A DNA stretch of 64,000 bases, from positions 60,039,394 to 60,103,393 of the forward strand of contig JAIOJX010000006.1 in the NCBI GenBank assembly GCA_022376925.1, given 5' to 3'. Made by a program: the position numbers and the translations under genes. This document shows, one piece after another, positions 25,176 through 35,323 of this stretch. Source of the stretch: Tragulus kanchil (taxonomy: Eukaryota; Chordata; Mammalia; Artiodactyla; Tragulidae). Numbering within the stretch: the first letter of the stretch is position 1; the number at the start of each line of letters is the position of its first letter. Under the pieces are notes generated by a model. That model saw only the letters and a list, made by a program, of their open reading frames with translations. It was not told where the DNA came from and ran no database searches.

Positions 25176-25607
25176 GCTGGTTGCTATGGTTTCTGTTTTT
25201 GTATTCAACAAAATGAGGGCTTTGCTGCCATACTGGGTGCTGGTCAGGACGGTGGGCTGATCCCAGTCAGTCGGGTGGAGGCGGCGTTGCGTGTAGTCCC
25301 ATGTTGGAGGGGGGCGCCCCAGTTCTACCTTGCACCTGCCAGTAGTCTCCAATTCCTGCTCTTTCCTCGGCTTCCTCCGCTGCTGCTGCAGCTCTAGGGG
25401 TGCGTGGGCTCCTCCACCACTGACACACGTGCACTGCCGGTTACGTGTCTTAAGTCCCAAAGGCGGGCGCGAGATTTCTCCTCCAGCTCGCGCCTGGTCC
25501 CTGGTCAGCAACCCGTGGGCAACTTCCCCTCTCCATTCAGCAAGCCCTCCAGTTGAAGTGGCTGAAATTACCGGCGCCGCGGCTCCTCGTGGCGCCGGGC
25601 TCCAGCG
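25160..25607 (-). promoter_or_regulatory. L1 5' UTR, CpG-rich (likely internal promoter region)
   Basis: The only strongly GC- and CpG-rich stretch in the window. It is at the 5' end of the minus-strand L1, next to the candidate target-site duplication. Open frames on both strands here follow from low stop-codon frequency. Promoter activity is inferred from L1 biology. Confidence 0.6.
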
Positions 25608-25617
25608 GTCATTTCTT

Positions 25618-26035
25618 ACGTCATGCCTTAAAATAAAAATATAGAACTTGGAGAATAGAAAAGGAATGTTGGCTGTGAGAACTACACATAATGAACGATC
25701 CCTATGTAAAAAACTTTCTAGAATCTGAATTAGCAGCAAAGTTTTTAAAATGTAATGAGGAAAGTGGTTATGGTAGCAGAGAATGAGACTGAATGAGAAG
25801 ACCTAGATTAGATTAAGCTGCAACATTCTACAGTTAAATCTATTTAATGTATTTTTATAACACTTACTCTGCTTCATTGTGAAGAACCGACTAGAAAGTT
25901 GCAAGAGTTGACTTATCAGATTCTTAGAGTAATTTAAAGAGGATATTGGTCTGAACTGAGTATTGAACAATTACAAAAAGAGTAGCCAGATTCTGCAAAT
26001 ATTTAACACATAGAATCAATGCAGTTTGTTTGAAG
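25618..26035. other. Intergenic, no gene seen
   Basis: AT-rich DNA between the L1 and a SINE. Nothing recognised. Confidence 0.5.
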
Positions 26036-26160
26036 GAGAAAATGGCAGCACACTCCAGTATTCTTGCTGAGGAAATCACGTGGACATAGTAGCCTGGTGG
26101 GCTACAGTCTCTGAGGTTGCAAAAATGTCAGACATGACTTAGCAACTAAAAAATAACAAG
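26036..26160 (+). mobile_element. Bov-tA-type SINE fragment
   Basis: Shows cactccagtattcttgc, gtggacatagtagcctggtg and gacatgacttagcaac, diverged from the Bov-tA body. It abuts the truncated end of the GBA fragment. Confidence 0.7.
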
Positions 26161-26186
26161 ATACCCAAGGAGGCCCTGTTCCTTAC

Positions 26187-26416
26187 CACCTGGGACCAGT
26201 CGGGTAACAGCAAGCACTGATCATCCAGCATGAATAGTCAGACATCACAGTGTGCACTGTTGGCAAGGGCAGGACCCAGATCACGGGCGAAGAAGTCTCG
26301 CTGGTGTTCAGGAGTGAAACCCAGGCATTGGAAGGGGAACCCACAAAGGAGTAGGCTCATTCTCAGTTGTCACTACCTGGAACCATAACTTGTGCTCAAC
26401 ACAAGCATCCAGGAAT
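26187..26416 (-). pseudogene. GBA1: GBA1 pseudogene exon 7
   Basis: Minus-strand acceptor CCCACCAG before 26416 and donor GTAAGG beyond 26187. It reads FLDACVEHKLWF, then VTTENEP with the glutamate equivalent to the acid/base catalyst. A frameshift follows, after which [16 protein letters not shown] sequence resumes in another frame. About 230 nt, a little shorter than in the functional gene. Confidence 0.8.
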
Positions 26417-26640
26417 CTGGTGGGGGAAAGAGTGTGAGTGATCATGACCAGGAAAGGGAACTTGGGGAGTAGGAGGCCCAACTGAATGATGAAAAATTAG
26501 GGGCCTGAGCCTGAAAGACCAGAAAGGTAGAAAGGTGAGCTGAAGAGATCTGGTGGCAGAACAGGTCAAGGCTGGGAGCCAGCCCAGGGTGTCTGAGAGG
26601 GGAGGCTGGTCCAGAACTGATGGTCCTGCTGTTTCTTTAC

Positions 26641-26801
26641 TTGACAAAGTATCTGGCCCAGGTCTTGAGGTAGAGATTCCCTGGGTTACTATTGAATGCC
26701 CCCTTTCGATTCACTGTCCCATTGCATTGGTCTTGAGCCAAATGGGTGATGTTCAGGGACTGGCAAAGAGTGACACAGAGCCCTTGGTAGGTCAGTGGTA
26801 T
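26641..26801 (-). pseudogene. GBA1: GBA1 pseudogene exon 6 (copy 1; copy 2 at 27786-27946)
   Basis: Acceptor TTTCCAG at the high end and donor GTAAAG at the low end. It starts IPLTYQG and ends KTWARYFVK. Internal indels shift the frame around the ASPWTSPTWLKTN region, and the exon is about a dozen bases short. Confidence 0.8.
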
Positions 26802-26924
26802 CTGGAAACAAAGGTAGTGAGGACAGAGACACCCAGAGTTGGGACATAAACAGACTGGCCCAACCAGTGTATCTGGCCTAGCCATCAGGCTCCATCTTCC
26901 CACCCAGGACAGAGCAGAGAGAGC

Positions 26925-27052
26925 AGGGGCAGGTTCTATGTCTCTCTTCAAACTTCTGTAGCCTGAGGCCACTCAACCTATATTGTCATAGGTATAAGTG
27001 TGGATGGAGAAGTCACAGCTGGCCATGGGAACCTGAATGATGTATTTAGTTC
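26925..27052 (-). pseudogene. GBA1: GBA1 pseudogene exon 5 (copy 1; copy 2 at about 28070-28197)
   Basis: After acceptor TTTCTGCAG it reads TKYIIQVPMASCDFSIHTYTYD, i.e. the start of the catalytic barrel segment, then hits a TGA and diverges. The 3' boundary is approximate. Confidence 0.7.
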
Positions 27053-28422
27053 CTGCAGAAATTTCTGGATCAGGGTGTAAAGACACTTGGGCTCTGGGGG
27101 AAGGAGAGCTTATCTAAGCTGGAGGCCCCAGCAGATGGATAAGACCATATTTTACTTCTTTTTTTCCACCAGGCATTAATGAGAGACCCAAAAGTCATGG
27201 ATGGGAGGATGTCAGGGTCAAAGGAAAGGTCAAAATGTAAGCCACACTATGTCATCTGTCCCTTTCCTCCTCACCTTCTTTAGAGAAGTATGATTTGAGT
27301 AGCAAATTCCATGCCAGAAGTGACAAGGCAAGGATGTTGAGAGCCGCAGCACCTGTCATGGTCCCTCCAAATCCCTTCACTATCTGGAACTTTTGATCTG
27401 GCTTTAGGGCCAACAGCAACCCTGGAGACATCCAGGGAATAATGAGTGTCTGTGCACAGGGAAGCAACTCCATGTTGATCACTGGCATGACTGAGCTCCA
27501 GGAAGACACCAGCCTTGGGGGAGGTGTGGTTACCTGTGCCTGTGTGATTGCTCTGAAGACACCAGGTGGGGGGAAAGAGTGTGAGTGATCATGACCAGGA
27601 AAGGGAACTTGGGGAGTAGGAGGCCCAACTGAATGATGAAAATTAGGGCCTGAGCCTGAAAGACCAGAAAGGTAGAAAGGTGAGCTGAAGAGATCTGGTG
27701 GCAGAACAGGTCAAGGCTGGGAGCCAGCCCAGGGTGTCTGAGAGGGGAGGCTGGTCCAGAACTGATGGTCCTGCTGTTTCTTTACTTGACAAAGTATCTG
27801 GCCCAGGTCTTGAGGTAGAGATTCCCTGGGTTACTATTGAATGCCCCCTTTCGATTCACTGTCCCATTGCATTGGTCTTGAGCCAAATGGGTGATGTTCA
27901 GGGACTGGCAAAGAGTGACACAGAGCCCTTGGTAGGTCAGTGGTATCTGGAAACAAAGGTAGTGAGGACAGAGACACCCAGAGTTGGGACATAAACAGAC
28001 TGGCCCAACCAGTGTATCTGGCCTAGCCATCAGGCTCCATCTTCCCACCCAGGACAGAGCAGAGAGAGCAGGGGCAGGTTCTATGTCTCTCTTCAAACTT
28101 CTGTAGCCTGAGGCCACTCAACCTATATTGTCATAGGTATAAGTGTGGATGGAGAAGTCACAGCTGGCCATGGGAACCTGAATGATGTATTTAGTTCCTG
28201 CAGAAATTTCTGGATCAGGGTGTAAAGACACTTGGGCTCTGGGGGAAGGAGAGCTTATCTAAGCTGGAGGCCCCAGCAGATGGATAAGACCATATTTTTC
28301 TTTTTTTTTTTTTCCACCAGGCATTAATGAGAGACCCAAAAGTCATGGATGGGAGGATGTCAGGGTCAAAGGAAAGGTCAAAATGTAAGCCACACTATGT
28401 CATCTGTCCCTTTCCTCCTCAC

Positions 28423-28569
28423 CTTCTTTAGAGAAGTATGATTTGAGTAGCAAATTCCATGCCAGAAGTGACAAGGCAAGGATGTTGAGAGCCGCAGCAC
28501 CTGTCATGGTCCCTCCAAATCCCTTCACTATCTGGAACTTTTGATCTGGCTTTAGGGCCAACAGCAACC
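28423..28569 (-). pseudogene. GBA1: GBA1 pseudogene exon 4 (middle copy; others at 27275-27421 and 29510-29656)
   Basis: 147 nt with intact AG and GT borders. It reads [19 protein letters not shown], then [22 protein letters not shown]. The exon itself is open; the expected Asp of MTDAAAL is Gly here. Confidence 0.88.
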
Positions 28570-28681
28570 CTGGAGACATCCAGGGAATAATGAGTGTCTG
28601 TGCACAGGGAAGCAACTCCATGTTGATCACTGGCATGACTGAGCTCCAGGAAGACACCAGCCTTGGGGGAGGTGTGGTTAC

Positions 28682-28872
28682 CTGTGCCTGTGTGATTGCT
28701 CTGAATGGTCCTCAGACTCAGTTCCATTTGTGGCTTTCTCTGTGTGTTCTCAAAGCAGCTGACGGTGTCAAGGTCAGTCAAGTTCACGGGTCAAGAGAGT
28801 CACAGTGTGTAGCATTGTAGGCACTCACCACCAAGTTGTAACCAAAGCTATTAGGAATGCAGAGGTAGGTCC
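28682..28872 (-). pseudogene. GBA1: GBA1 pseudogene exon 3 (copy 1; copy 2 at 29769-29959)
   Basis: 191 nt with CCCAG acceptor and GTAACC donor. It reads LCIPNSFGYNLVV, then NATHCDSLDP followed by a stop; [16 protein letters not shown] resumes before the donor. The NHTGTG glycosylation-site region is recognisable. Confidence 0.85.
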
Positions 28873-28974
28873 CTGGGAGGAAGCACAAGAGAGGAAAGAT
28901 GGGGAAAAGTTGGGGAGAAGGGACACACTACTTGGAATAAAAGACTAAATACTTGCATCAAAAGTTCTGGGGCC

Positions 28975-29110
28975 TCCCTGATCATCCAGTGGGTAAGACT
29001 GAGCTCCCAACACAAGAGGCATGGGTTTGATCCCTGGTCGGGGAACTAGATCCCACATGCCACTACAAAGACCCGACCTAGCCAAATAAATATTTTTAAA
29101 ATTTTTTTTA
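28975..29110 (+). mobile_element. CHR-2-type SINE (copy 1; copy 2 at about 30060-30195)
   Basis: Begins ggggcctccctgatcatcca and includes gtttgatccctggtcgggga and a cccacatgccactac segment with an A-rich tail. Doubled by pair 11. Confidence 0.75.
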
Positions 29111-30465
29111 AAAAAATATTCAGTTTGAAGTGAGATTGAAAATTAGATAGAAGAAGGTAAAATAGGCTCAATATCACCAGCTTTTACTGACTCTGTGTAC
29201 TTGACTGTAAGATACTATTTTCTAGTATGTATAAGGAATGAGGCAGGGATGAAAAATGAGCAGTTTAGCTTTAAAAAGTTGAATTTAATATGTTTGTGGT
29301 ATACAGAGAATCAATGAATATATGAGGCCCAATTTTGAGATCCACTTTTGCTCTATATTTATAAATCTGAAAATACCAGGGCCAATAAATTTTTTTTTTT
29401 CCACCAGGCATTAATGAGAGACCCAAAAGTCATGGATGGGAGGATGTCAGGGTCAAAGGAAAGGTCAAAATGTAAGCCACACTATGTCATCTGTCCCTTT
29501 CCTCCTCACCTTCTTTAGAGAAGTATGATTTGAGTAGCAAATTCCATGCCAGAAGTGACAAGGCAAGGATGTTGAGAGCCGCAGCACCTGTCATGGTCCC
29601 TCCAAATCCCTTCACTATCTGGAACTTTTGATCTGGCTTTAGGGCCAACAGCAACCCTGGAGACATCCAGGGAATAATGAGTGTCTGTGCACAGGGAAGC
29701 AACTCCATGTTGATCACTGGCATGACTGAGCTCCAGGAAGACACCAGCCTTGGGGGAGGTGTGGTTACCTGTGCCTGTGTGATTGCTCTGAATGGTCCTC
29801 AGACTCAGTTCCATTTGTGGCTTTCTCTGTGTGTTCTCAAAGCAGCTGACGGTGTCAAGGTCAGTCAAGTTCACGGGTCAAGAGAGTCACAGTGTGTAGC
29901 ATTGTAGGCACTCACCACCAAGTTGTAACCAAAGCTATTAGGAATGCAGAGGTAGGTCCCTGGGAGGAAGCACAAGAGAGGAAAGATGGGGAAAAGTTGG
30001 GGAGAAGGGACACACTACTTGGAATAAAAGACTAAATACTTGCATCAAAAGTTCTGGGGCCTCCCTGATCATCCAGTGGGTAAGACTGAGCTCCCAACAC
30101 AAGAGGCATGGGTTTGATCCCTGGTCGGGGAACTAGATCCCACATGCCACTACAAAGACCCGACCTAGCCAAATAAATATTTTTAAAATTTTTTTTAAAA
30201 AAATATTCAGTTTGAAGTGAGATTGAAAATTAGATAGAAGAAGGTAAAATAGGCTCAATATCACCAGCTTTTACTGACTCTGTGTACTTGACTGTAAGAT
30301 ACTATTTTCTAGTATGTATAAGGAATGAGGCAGGGATGAAAAATGAGCAGTTTAGCTTTAAAAAGTTGAATTTAATATGTTTGTGGTATACAGAGAATCA
30401 ATGAATATATGAGGCCCAATTTTGAGATCCACTTTTGCTCTATATTTATAAATCTGAAAATTATT

Positions 30466-30525
30466 TATTTATTTAAATTAAATTATTTTAAATCAAATAA
30501 TTAAAGCCATAAGAATGTATAGCTT
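30466..30525. other. AT-rich tract before SINE
   Basis: ATTT/TTAAA-rich sequence between the duplicated block and the SINE at 30526. Confidence 0.5.
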
Positions 30526-30856
30526 GGGCTTCCCCTGGTGGTCCAGTGGGTGAGGACACCGCCTTGCAGTGCAAGGGACACCGGTTCGAGCCCTGGCCTG
30601 GGAAGATCCCACATGCCACGGGGCGGCTGGACTGATGTGTCCAATTACCGAGCCAGAGCTTTGGAGCGCATGTGCACAGAGCCGGAGCTCTGCAACAACA
30701 GACGCCACCACGATGGGAGGCCCACAGGAGCCAAAGAACAAAGATGGATGAACACAGAGAAACGAAAGACCAATAGAAGTGGCCCGCCTGCTCCCCTCAC
30801 TCCCCAACCCGACCCCCGCCCAAAATAAATAAATAAATAAATCTTTAAAAAAAAAA
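30526..30856 (+). mobile_element. CHR-type tRNA-derived SINE with target-site duplication
   Basis: Starts gggcttcccctggtggtcca, keeps a good tRNA-like A/B box region, and ends in (AAAT)n and poly(A). Flanking aatgtatagct (about 30513) and aatgtgtagct (about 30857) look like the target-site duplication. High similarity to 47619-47956 suggests a young subfamily. Confidence 0.82.
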
Positions 30857-31214
30857 ATGTGTAGCTGATAAGAAGATGTAAAGCCAAAGCTAATTGTTTA
30901 CTGTACTCTAAGATCAGTGTCTCTGTCACTTTTTTTAAGAAGCAACTTTTTGTAACCTCATCTGAAGAAACATGAACAGTGATTTCTGAGTACCTGAATA
31001 ACTTTTTGTTCTCTTCAAATAACTTTTTACTAAGTGTCATGTAAAGTAGTTTGATGACTTAAGAGTGGTGATTCTGGATTCTGAATCTCTGAGTTTTAAT
31101 CCCTCCCCACCAACTTACTAAACACAGTGTACTCTCCACATAATTTGGGTCAAATATTTAACTAACTGCTCTGCACTTGTTTCCTTTACTATATGATAGA
31201 AGTATTAATATATC

Positions 31215-31375
31215 TATTCGGTTCAGTCCAGTTCAGTCTCTCAGTCATGTCCAACTCTTTGTGACCTCATGTGACCTCATTGCAGCACACAAGGCTTCCC
31301 TGTCCTTCACCATCTCTCAGAGTTTGGTCAAACTCATGTCCATTGACTGAGCGATGCCATCCAACCATCTCGTCT
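31215..31375 (-). mobile_element. BovB LINE 3' fragment, antisense (copy 1; copy 2 at about 32324-32484)
   Basis: Carries the diagnostic gttcagtctctcagtcatgt and tgtccttcaccatctctcag antisense BovB 3' sequence. A truncated piece. Confidence 0.75.
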
Positions 31376-31973
31376 ATATCTATTGCATACAATTGTATTA
31401 GCTATTACTGAGCAGATTCATATGAAACACTTGAGACCAATAGAGGCTTAATGAATATCAACTATAATTACTGAAGCTGTACTATGGTTAACTTTACAGA
31501 CTATGGCATAAAGAACACAAATGTGATCTGATATTTTATTTAAATGATCTGTAAAATAGGGAATATATTAACCATCTCTTTAGATTATTGTAAGCATCTA
31601 TCATATTATATATAAATTATTTAGTAAATATGCATAAATAATATTTATATTATTTTATAATTATTTTTGAATCAAAATACATGAGATTTTGTCTGTTATT
31701 AAATAAAAATGTTTAGGTAAATTTTAATTATATTTTGTTACTTTTCATGTTTATTTCTCATAAAAGTTGTCCAACAAACTTCATTGAAACATATTTCAAT
31801 GTTACATGAAAAATGAGGTTAATGCTTCTGAGCCAAAGTTCTTGTTTAATGTCTTTGTGAATATTTTTAAACTACATCAATTTATGTCAATAATATCTTT
31901 ATATCTGAAAAGACTGTACAATTATCTCAAAGATTTAATTAAGGATTGATAAATTATCCTGTCTTTCAAAATA
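31376..31973. other. Intergenic, very AT-rich
   Basis: No gene or clear repeat; contains TATATA/TTAT-rich stretches. Repeated at about 32485-33080. Confidence 0.5.
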
Positions 31974-33082
31974 CTCAGTTCAGTTCAGTTCTGTTGCTCA
32001 GTCGTGGCCAAGTCTTTGAAACTGGCAGGCCAGGCTTCCCTATGCTGTACTATCTCTTAGAGCTTGTTCAAACTCACGTTCATGTTTGGATGTGCAGTGA
32101 TGACATCCACACATCTAGTCCTCTGTTGTCTCCTTTTCCTTCTGCCTTCTTTTCGTAGTTTGATGACTTAAGAGTGGTGATTCTGGATTCTGAATCTCTG
32201 AGTTTTAATCCTCCCACCAACTTACTAAACACAGTGTACTCTCCACATAATTTGGGTCAAATATTTAACTAACTGCTCTGCACTTGTTTCCTTTACTATA
32301 TGATAGAAGTATTAATATATCTATTCGGTTCAGTCCAGTTCAGTCTCTCAGTCATGTCCAACTCTTTGTGACCTCATGTGACCTCATTGCAGCACACAAG
32401 GCTTCCCTGTCCTTCACCATCTCTCAGAGTTTGGTCAAACTCATGTCCATTGACTGAGCGATGCCATCCAACCATCTCGTCTATATCTATTGCATACAAT
32501 TGTATTAGCTATTACTGAGCAGATTCATATGAAACACTTGAGACCAATAGAGGCTTAATGAATATCAACTATAATTACTGAAGCTGTACTATGGTTAACT
32601 TTACAGACTATGGCATAAAGAACACAAATGTGATCTGATATTTTATTTAAATGATCTGTAAAATAGGGAATATATTAACCATCTCTTTAGATTATTGTAA
32701 GCATCTATCATATTATATATAAATTATTTAGTAAATATGCATAAATAATATTTATATTATTTTATAATTATTTTTGAATCAAAATACATGAGATTTTGTC
32801 TGTTATTAAATAAAAATGTTTAGGTAAATTTTAATTATATTTTGTTACTTTTCATGTTTATTTCTCATAAAAGTTGTCCAACAAACTTCATTGAAACATA
32901 TTTCAATGTTACATGAAAAATGAGGTTAATGCTTCTGAGCCAAAGTTCTTGTTTAATGTCTTTGTGAATATTTTTAAACTACATCAATTTATGTCAATAA
33001 TATCTTTATATCTGAAAAGACTGTACAATTATCTCAAAGATTTAATTAAGGATTGATAAATTATCCTGTCTTTCAAAATACT

Positions 33083-34620
33083 CAGTTCAGTTCAGTTCTG
33101 TTGCTCAGTCGTGGCCAAGTCTTTGAAACTGGCAGGCCAGGCTTCCCTATGCTGTACTATCTCTTAGAGCTTGTTCAAACTCACGTTCATGTTTGGATGT
33201 GCAGTGATGACATCCACACATCTAGTCCTCTGTTGTCTCCTTTTCCTTCTGCCTTCTTTTTTTTTTTTCCAGCATCAGAGTCTTTTGCAATGAACACTTC
33301 GCATCAGTTGGCCAAAATGTTGGAATTTCAGCTCCAGCATCAGTCCTTCCAATGAATTTCATTTGGATTGACTGGCTTGATCTCTTTCTTGTCCTAGAGA
33401 CTCTCAAGAGTCTTCTCCAAAGGTGGCAATTCTTCAGTGCTAGGCCTTCTTAATGGTATAGCTTTCACATCCATATATGACCACTGGAAAAATCGTAGCT
33501 TTGAGAATATAGACTTTTGTCCACAAAGCGGTATTTCTGTTTTTGAATATGCAATCTAGGTTTGTCATAGCCTTTCTTCCAAGGAGAAAATGTATTTTAA
33601 TTTCACGACTGCATTGACTGTCTGCACTGATTTTGGAGCCCAAGAAAATATAGCCTATCACTGTTACCATTGTTTGCCCATCTATTTGCCAGTGATGGGA
33701 CTGGATACCATGATCTTTGTTTTTGGACTATTGAGTTTTAGGCCAGCTTCTCACTTTCCTCTTTCACCCTCAAGAGGCTTTTTAGGGCTTCCCTGGTGGT
33801 CCAGTGGGTAAAGTCTCCTCCTTGCAGTGCAAGGGTTGCTGGTTCGATCCCTGGCCTGGGAAGATTCCACATGCCATGGAGTGACTGGATGGATGTGTCC
33901 AATTACTGTGCCAGAGCTCTGGAGCTCGTGCCAGAGTCAGTGCTCTGTAATGAGAGAGGCCATTGCAATGGGAGACCCATATAGGCCAAAGAACAAAGAT
34001 GAATGAAAAAAATAAATAAATGAAAGACCAATAATAGTGACCAAAAAATTAGAATATAGAGGCTCTTTAGTTTCTCTTTGCTTTCTTTTGTAAGGGTGTC
34101 ATTTACAAGTGTGAGGTTATTGATATTTCTCCTGGCAATCTTGATTACAGCTTGTGCTTCATTTAGCCCATCATTTTGTATGATGTACTCTGCATAAAGT
34201 AAATAAACAAGGTGACAATATACAGCCTTGACATAATCCTTTCTCAATTTGGAACCAGACCATCATTCCATATCTGGTTCTAACTGTTGTTTCTCATCTC
34301 GCAAACAGGTTTCATAGGAGGCAGGTAGGGTGATCTGGTATTCCCATCTTTTTCAGAATTTTTAATTTGTTGTGATCAACAAGTCAAAGACATTTAGTGT
34401 GGTCAATGAAGCAGAAGCAGATGTTTTTCTTCAAGTATTTTACTTTTTATATGATCCAACAGATGCTGACAATTTGATCTCTGGTTCCTTTGTCTTTTCT
34501 AAATCTAGCTTGTACATCTGTAAGTTCTCAGTTCACATGTTTTTCAAGCCTATCTTGGGAGATTTTGAACATATGCTACATCATGTTCAAATATTATCTG
34601 TGGTATATATTTTTTGTTCT
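33083..34620 (-). mobile_element. BovB LINE 3' half, antisense, split by a SINE
   Basis: An antisense BovB reverse-transcriptase segment. On the minus strand it shows FLGSKISADS, LGRKAMTNLD and VVIYGCESYTIKKA at 33440-33670, and further RT-related sequence at about 34058-34600. A CHR-type SINE (33786-34057) interrupts it. Frames are broken, so it is inactive. The left part repeats a piece at 31974-32145. Confidence 0.82.
33786..34057 (+). mobile_element. CHR-type SINE nested in BovB, with target-site duplication
   Basis: Starts ggcttccctggtggtccagt. The BovB sequence agaggctttttag at 33773-33785 reappears as agaggctctttag at 34058-34070, the target-site duplication. The nesting order shows the BovB is older. 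Confidence 0.85.
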
Positions 34621-34625
34621 CTTTA

Positions 34626-34876
34626 TTGTTTTTTTTATTATTTTAATTATTTTCATCCATCTTTATTCTTTGGCCTGTGTGGATCTCCCATTGCAGTGGC
34701 CTCTCTCACTGAAGAGCACCAGCTGTGGGTGCATGCACTCCAGAGCGCTGGCTGGTAATTGGACACATCGGTTCAGTCATTACACCAGCATATGGGATCT
34801 TCCTAGCCCAGGGATCGAACAAGTGCCCATTGCACTGCAAGGCAGACTCTTTACCCACTGGACCACCAGGGAAGTT
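34626..34876 (-). mobile_element. CHR-type SINE, antisense
   Basis: T-rich start near 34630, then ccatctttattctttggcct, and ends ccactggaccaccagggaag, the reverse complement of the SINE head. Confidence 0.75.
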
Positions 34877-35068
34877 CTATACTTTTTATTTCAAAAATTA
34901 TTATTTCAATGTCTGTATTTCCACACAGAAATTCAAATTATCTAGCAGTCATAAATTAGCTTGGTAGTATACGAATCTGCAATATTGAAAGGACAGTCAC
35001 CAGACTATTTTCAATTCTGAATTTTTTGAGAAAAGATCAAGTCAAAGAAAATCTTGTATTTCTAACAG

Positions 35069-35323
35069 AAGACAGCCGCAACATAAACCCACTTAAGATG
35101 TTGGAATCTATGGGCAAAGGTCTCATTACTGGCCTTTTGGATGACTTGTTGGAAAAAAATGTTCTAAAGTTGGAGGAAGAAGAGAAGAAAAAAATTTATG
35201 ATGCCAAACCTGAAAACAAGGCCCAGGTCTTGGTTGATTCTATATGACAGAAATGCCATGAGGCTGGTCAAATCCTTGTTCAAATTTTCCTAAACATAGA
35301 CAAAAATTCTACCAGTGTAAAAG
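35069..35323 (+). pseudogene. CASP4: CASP4-like CARD exon with premature stop
   Basis: Acceptor TATTTCTAACAG ends at 35068 and donor GTAAGA starts at 35324. It completes a split Glu codon, then reads PLKMLESMGKGL, LDDLLEKNVL and EEEKKKIYDAK, a caspase-4-type CARD. TGA at 35245-35247 interrupts after VLVDSI; the frame continues as QKCHEAGQILVQIFLNIDKN. 255 nt long. Confidence 0.9.

Larger units (their letters stand above)
13752..25607 (-). mobile_element. Long L1 retrotransposon (near full length, internally duplicated by assembly)
   Basis: A minus-strand LINE-1. Its poly(A) tail appears as T-runs just after 13751; its GC-rich, CpG-rich 5' UTR lies at about 25160-25607. Bases gtcatttctt at 13742-13751 and again at 25608-25617 are a good candidate target-site duplication. 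From 5' to 3' it shows a 5' UTR, an A-rich tract, ORF1 remnants, an ORF2 endonuclease (GDFNTSL at about 19650 and 20800), reverse transcriptase (FADD near 17976-17987) and the ORF2 C-terminal region at 14095-14496 and 15182-15583. Five kilobase duplications fall inside it; collapsed it would be about 6.3 kb. ORF2 is split by frameshifts and ORF1 is partial, so it looks immobile. Confidence 0.88.
26414..28705 (+). repeat. Kilobase direct duplication, pair 10 (GBA fragment)
   Basis: Copy 1 is about 26414-27555 and copy 2 about 27566-28705, offset 1145-1148 bp. Copy 1 has one extra A and one extra G in short runs near 26490-26500; copy 2 has a longer T run near 28300. Copy 1 stops inside exon 3. 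Confidence 0.92.
26187..29959 (-). pseudogene. GBA1: Glucocerebrosidase (acid beta-glucosidase) pseudogene fragment, exons 3-7, introns retained
   Basis: The parent gene encodes the lysosomal enzyme that hydrolyses glucosylceramide. On the minus strand, five exons occur in the correct order: exon 3 (28682-28872 and 29769-29959, 191 nt), exon 4 (27275-27421, 28423-28569 and 29510-29656, 147 nt), exon 5 (about 26925-27052 and 28070-28197), exon 6 (26641-26801 and 27786-27946) and exon 7 (26187-26416). They are separated by short introns of about 110-225 bp with GT/AG ends. Multiple copies come from duplication pairs 10 and 11. Recognisable motifs are [35 protein letters not shown] and the acid/base ENEP. 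Stops and frameshifts in exons 3, 5, 6 and 7 break the frame. Retained introns show a DNA-level duplicate. The 5' exons and exons 8 onward are absent. Identification rests on remembered family sequence. Confidence 0.88.
28305..30465 (+). repeat. Kilobase direct duplication, pair 11
   Basis: Copy 1 is about 28303-29378 and copy 2 about 29390-30465, offset 1087 bp. It contains GBA exons 3 and 4 and a CHR-type SINE. It chains with pair 10, which is why exon 4 appears three times. Confidence 0.92.
31048..33262 (+). repeat. Kilobase direct duplication, pair 12
   Basis: Copy 1 is about 31048-32155 and copy 2 about 32156-33262, offset 1107 bp. Nearly identical; small indel differences such as ctccccacc versus ctcccacc. 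It contains two BovB pieces. Confidence 0.92.

Noticed and set aside
25098..25739. Long open frames (213 codons -, 104 codons +) in a GC-rich stretch
   Set aside because: They cover the CpG-rich L1 5' UTR; openness follows from base composition and no protein family is recognisable.
26187..29959. GBA fragment as a processed retrocopy
   Set aside because: Introns with GT/AG ends remain between the exons and no poly(A) tail is seen.
30493..31040. Open frames of 96-131 codons near 30.5-31.0 kb
   Set aside because: They lie in a CHR-type SINE; the same peptide patterns occur at the other SINE copies (47.5-48.0, 56.4-56.7 kb).
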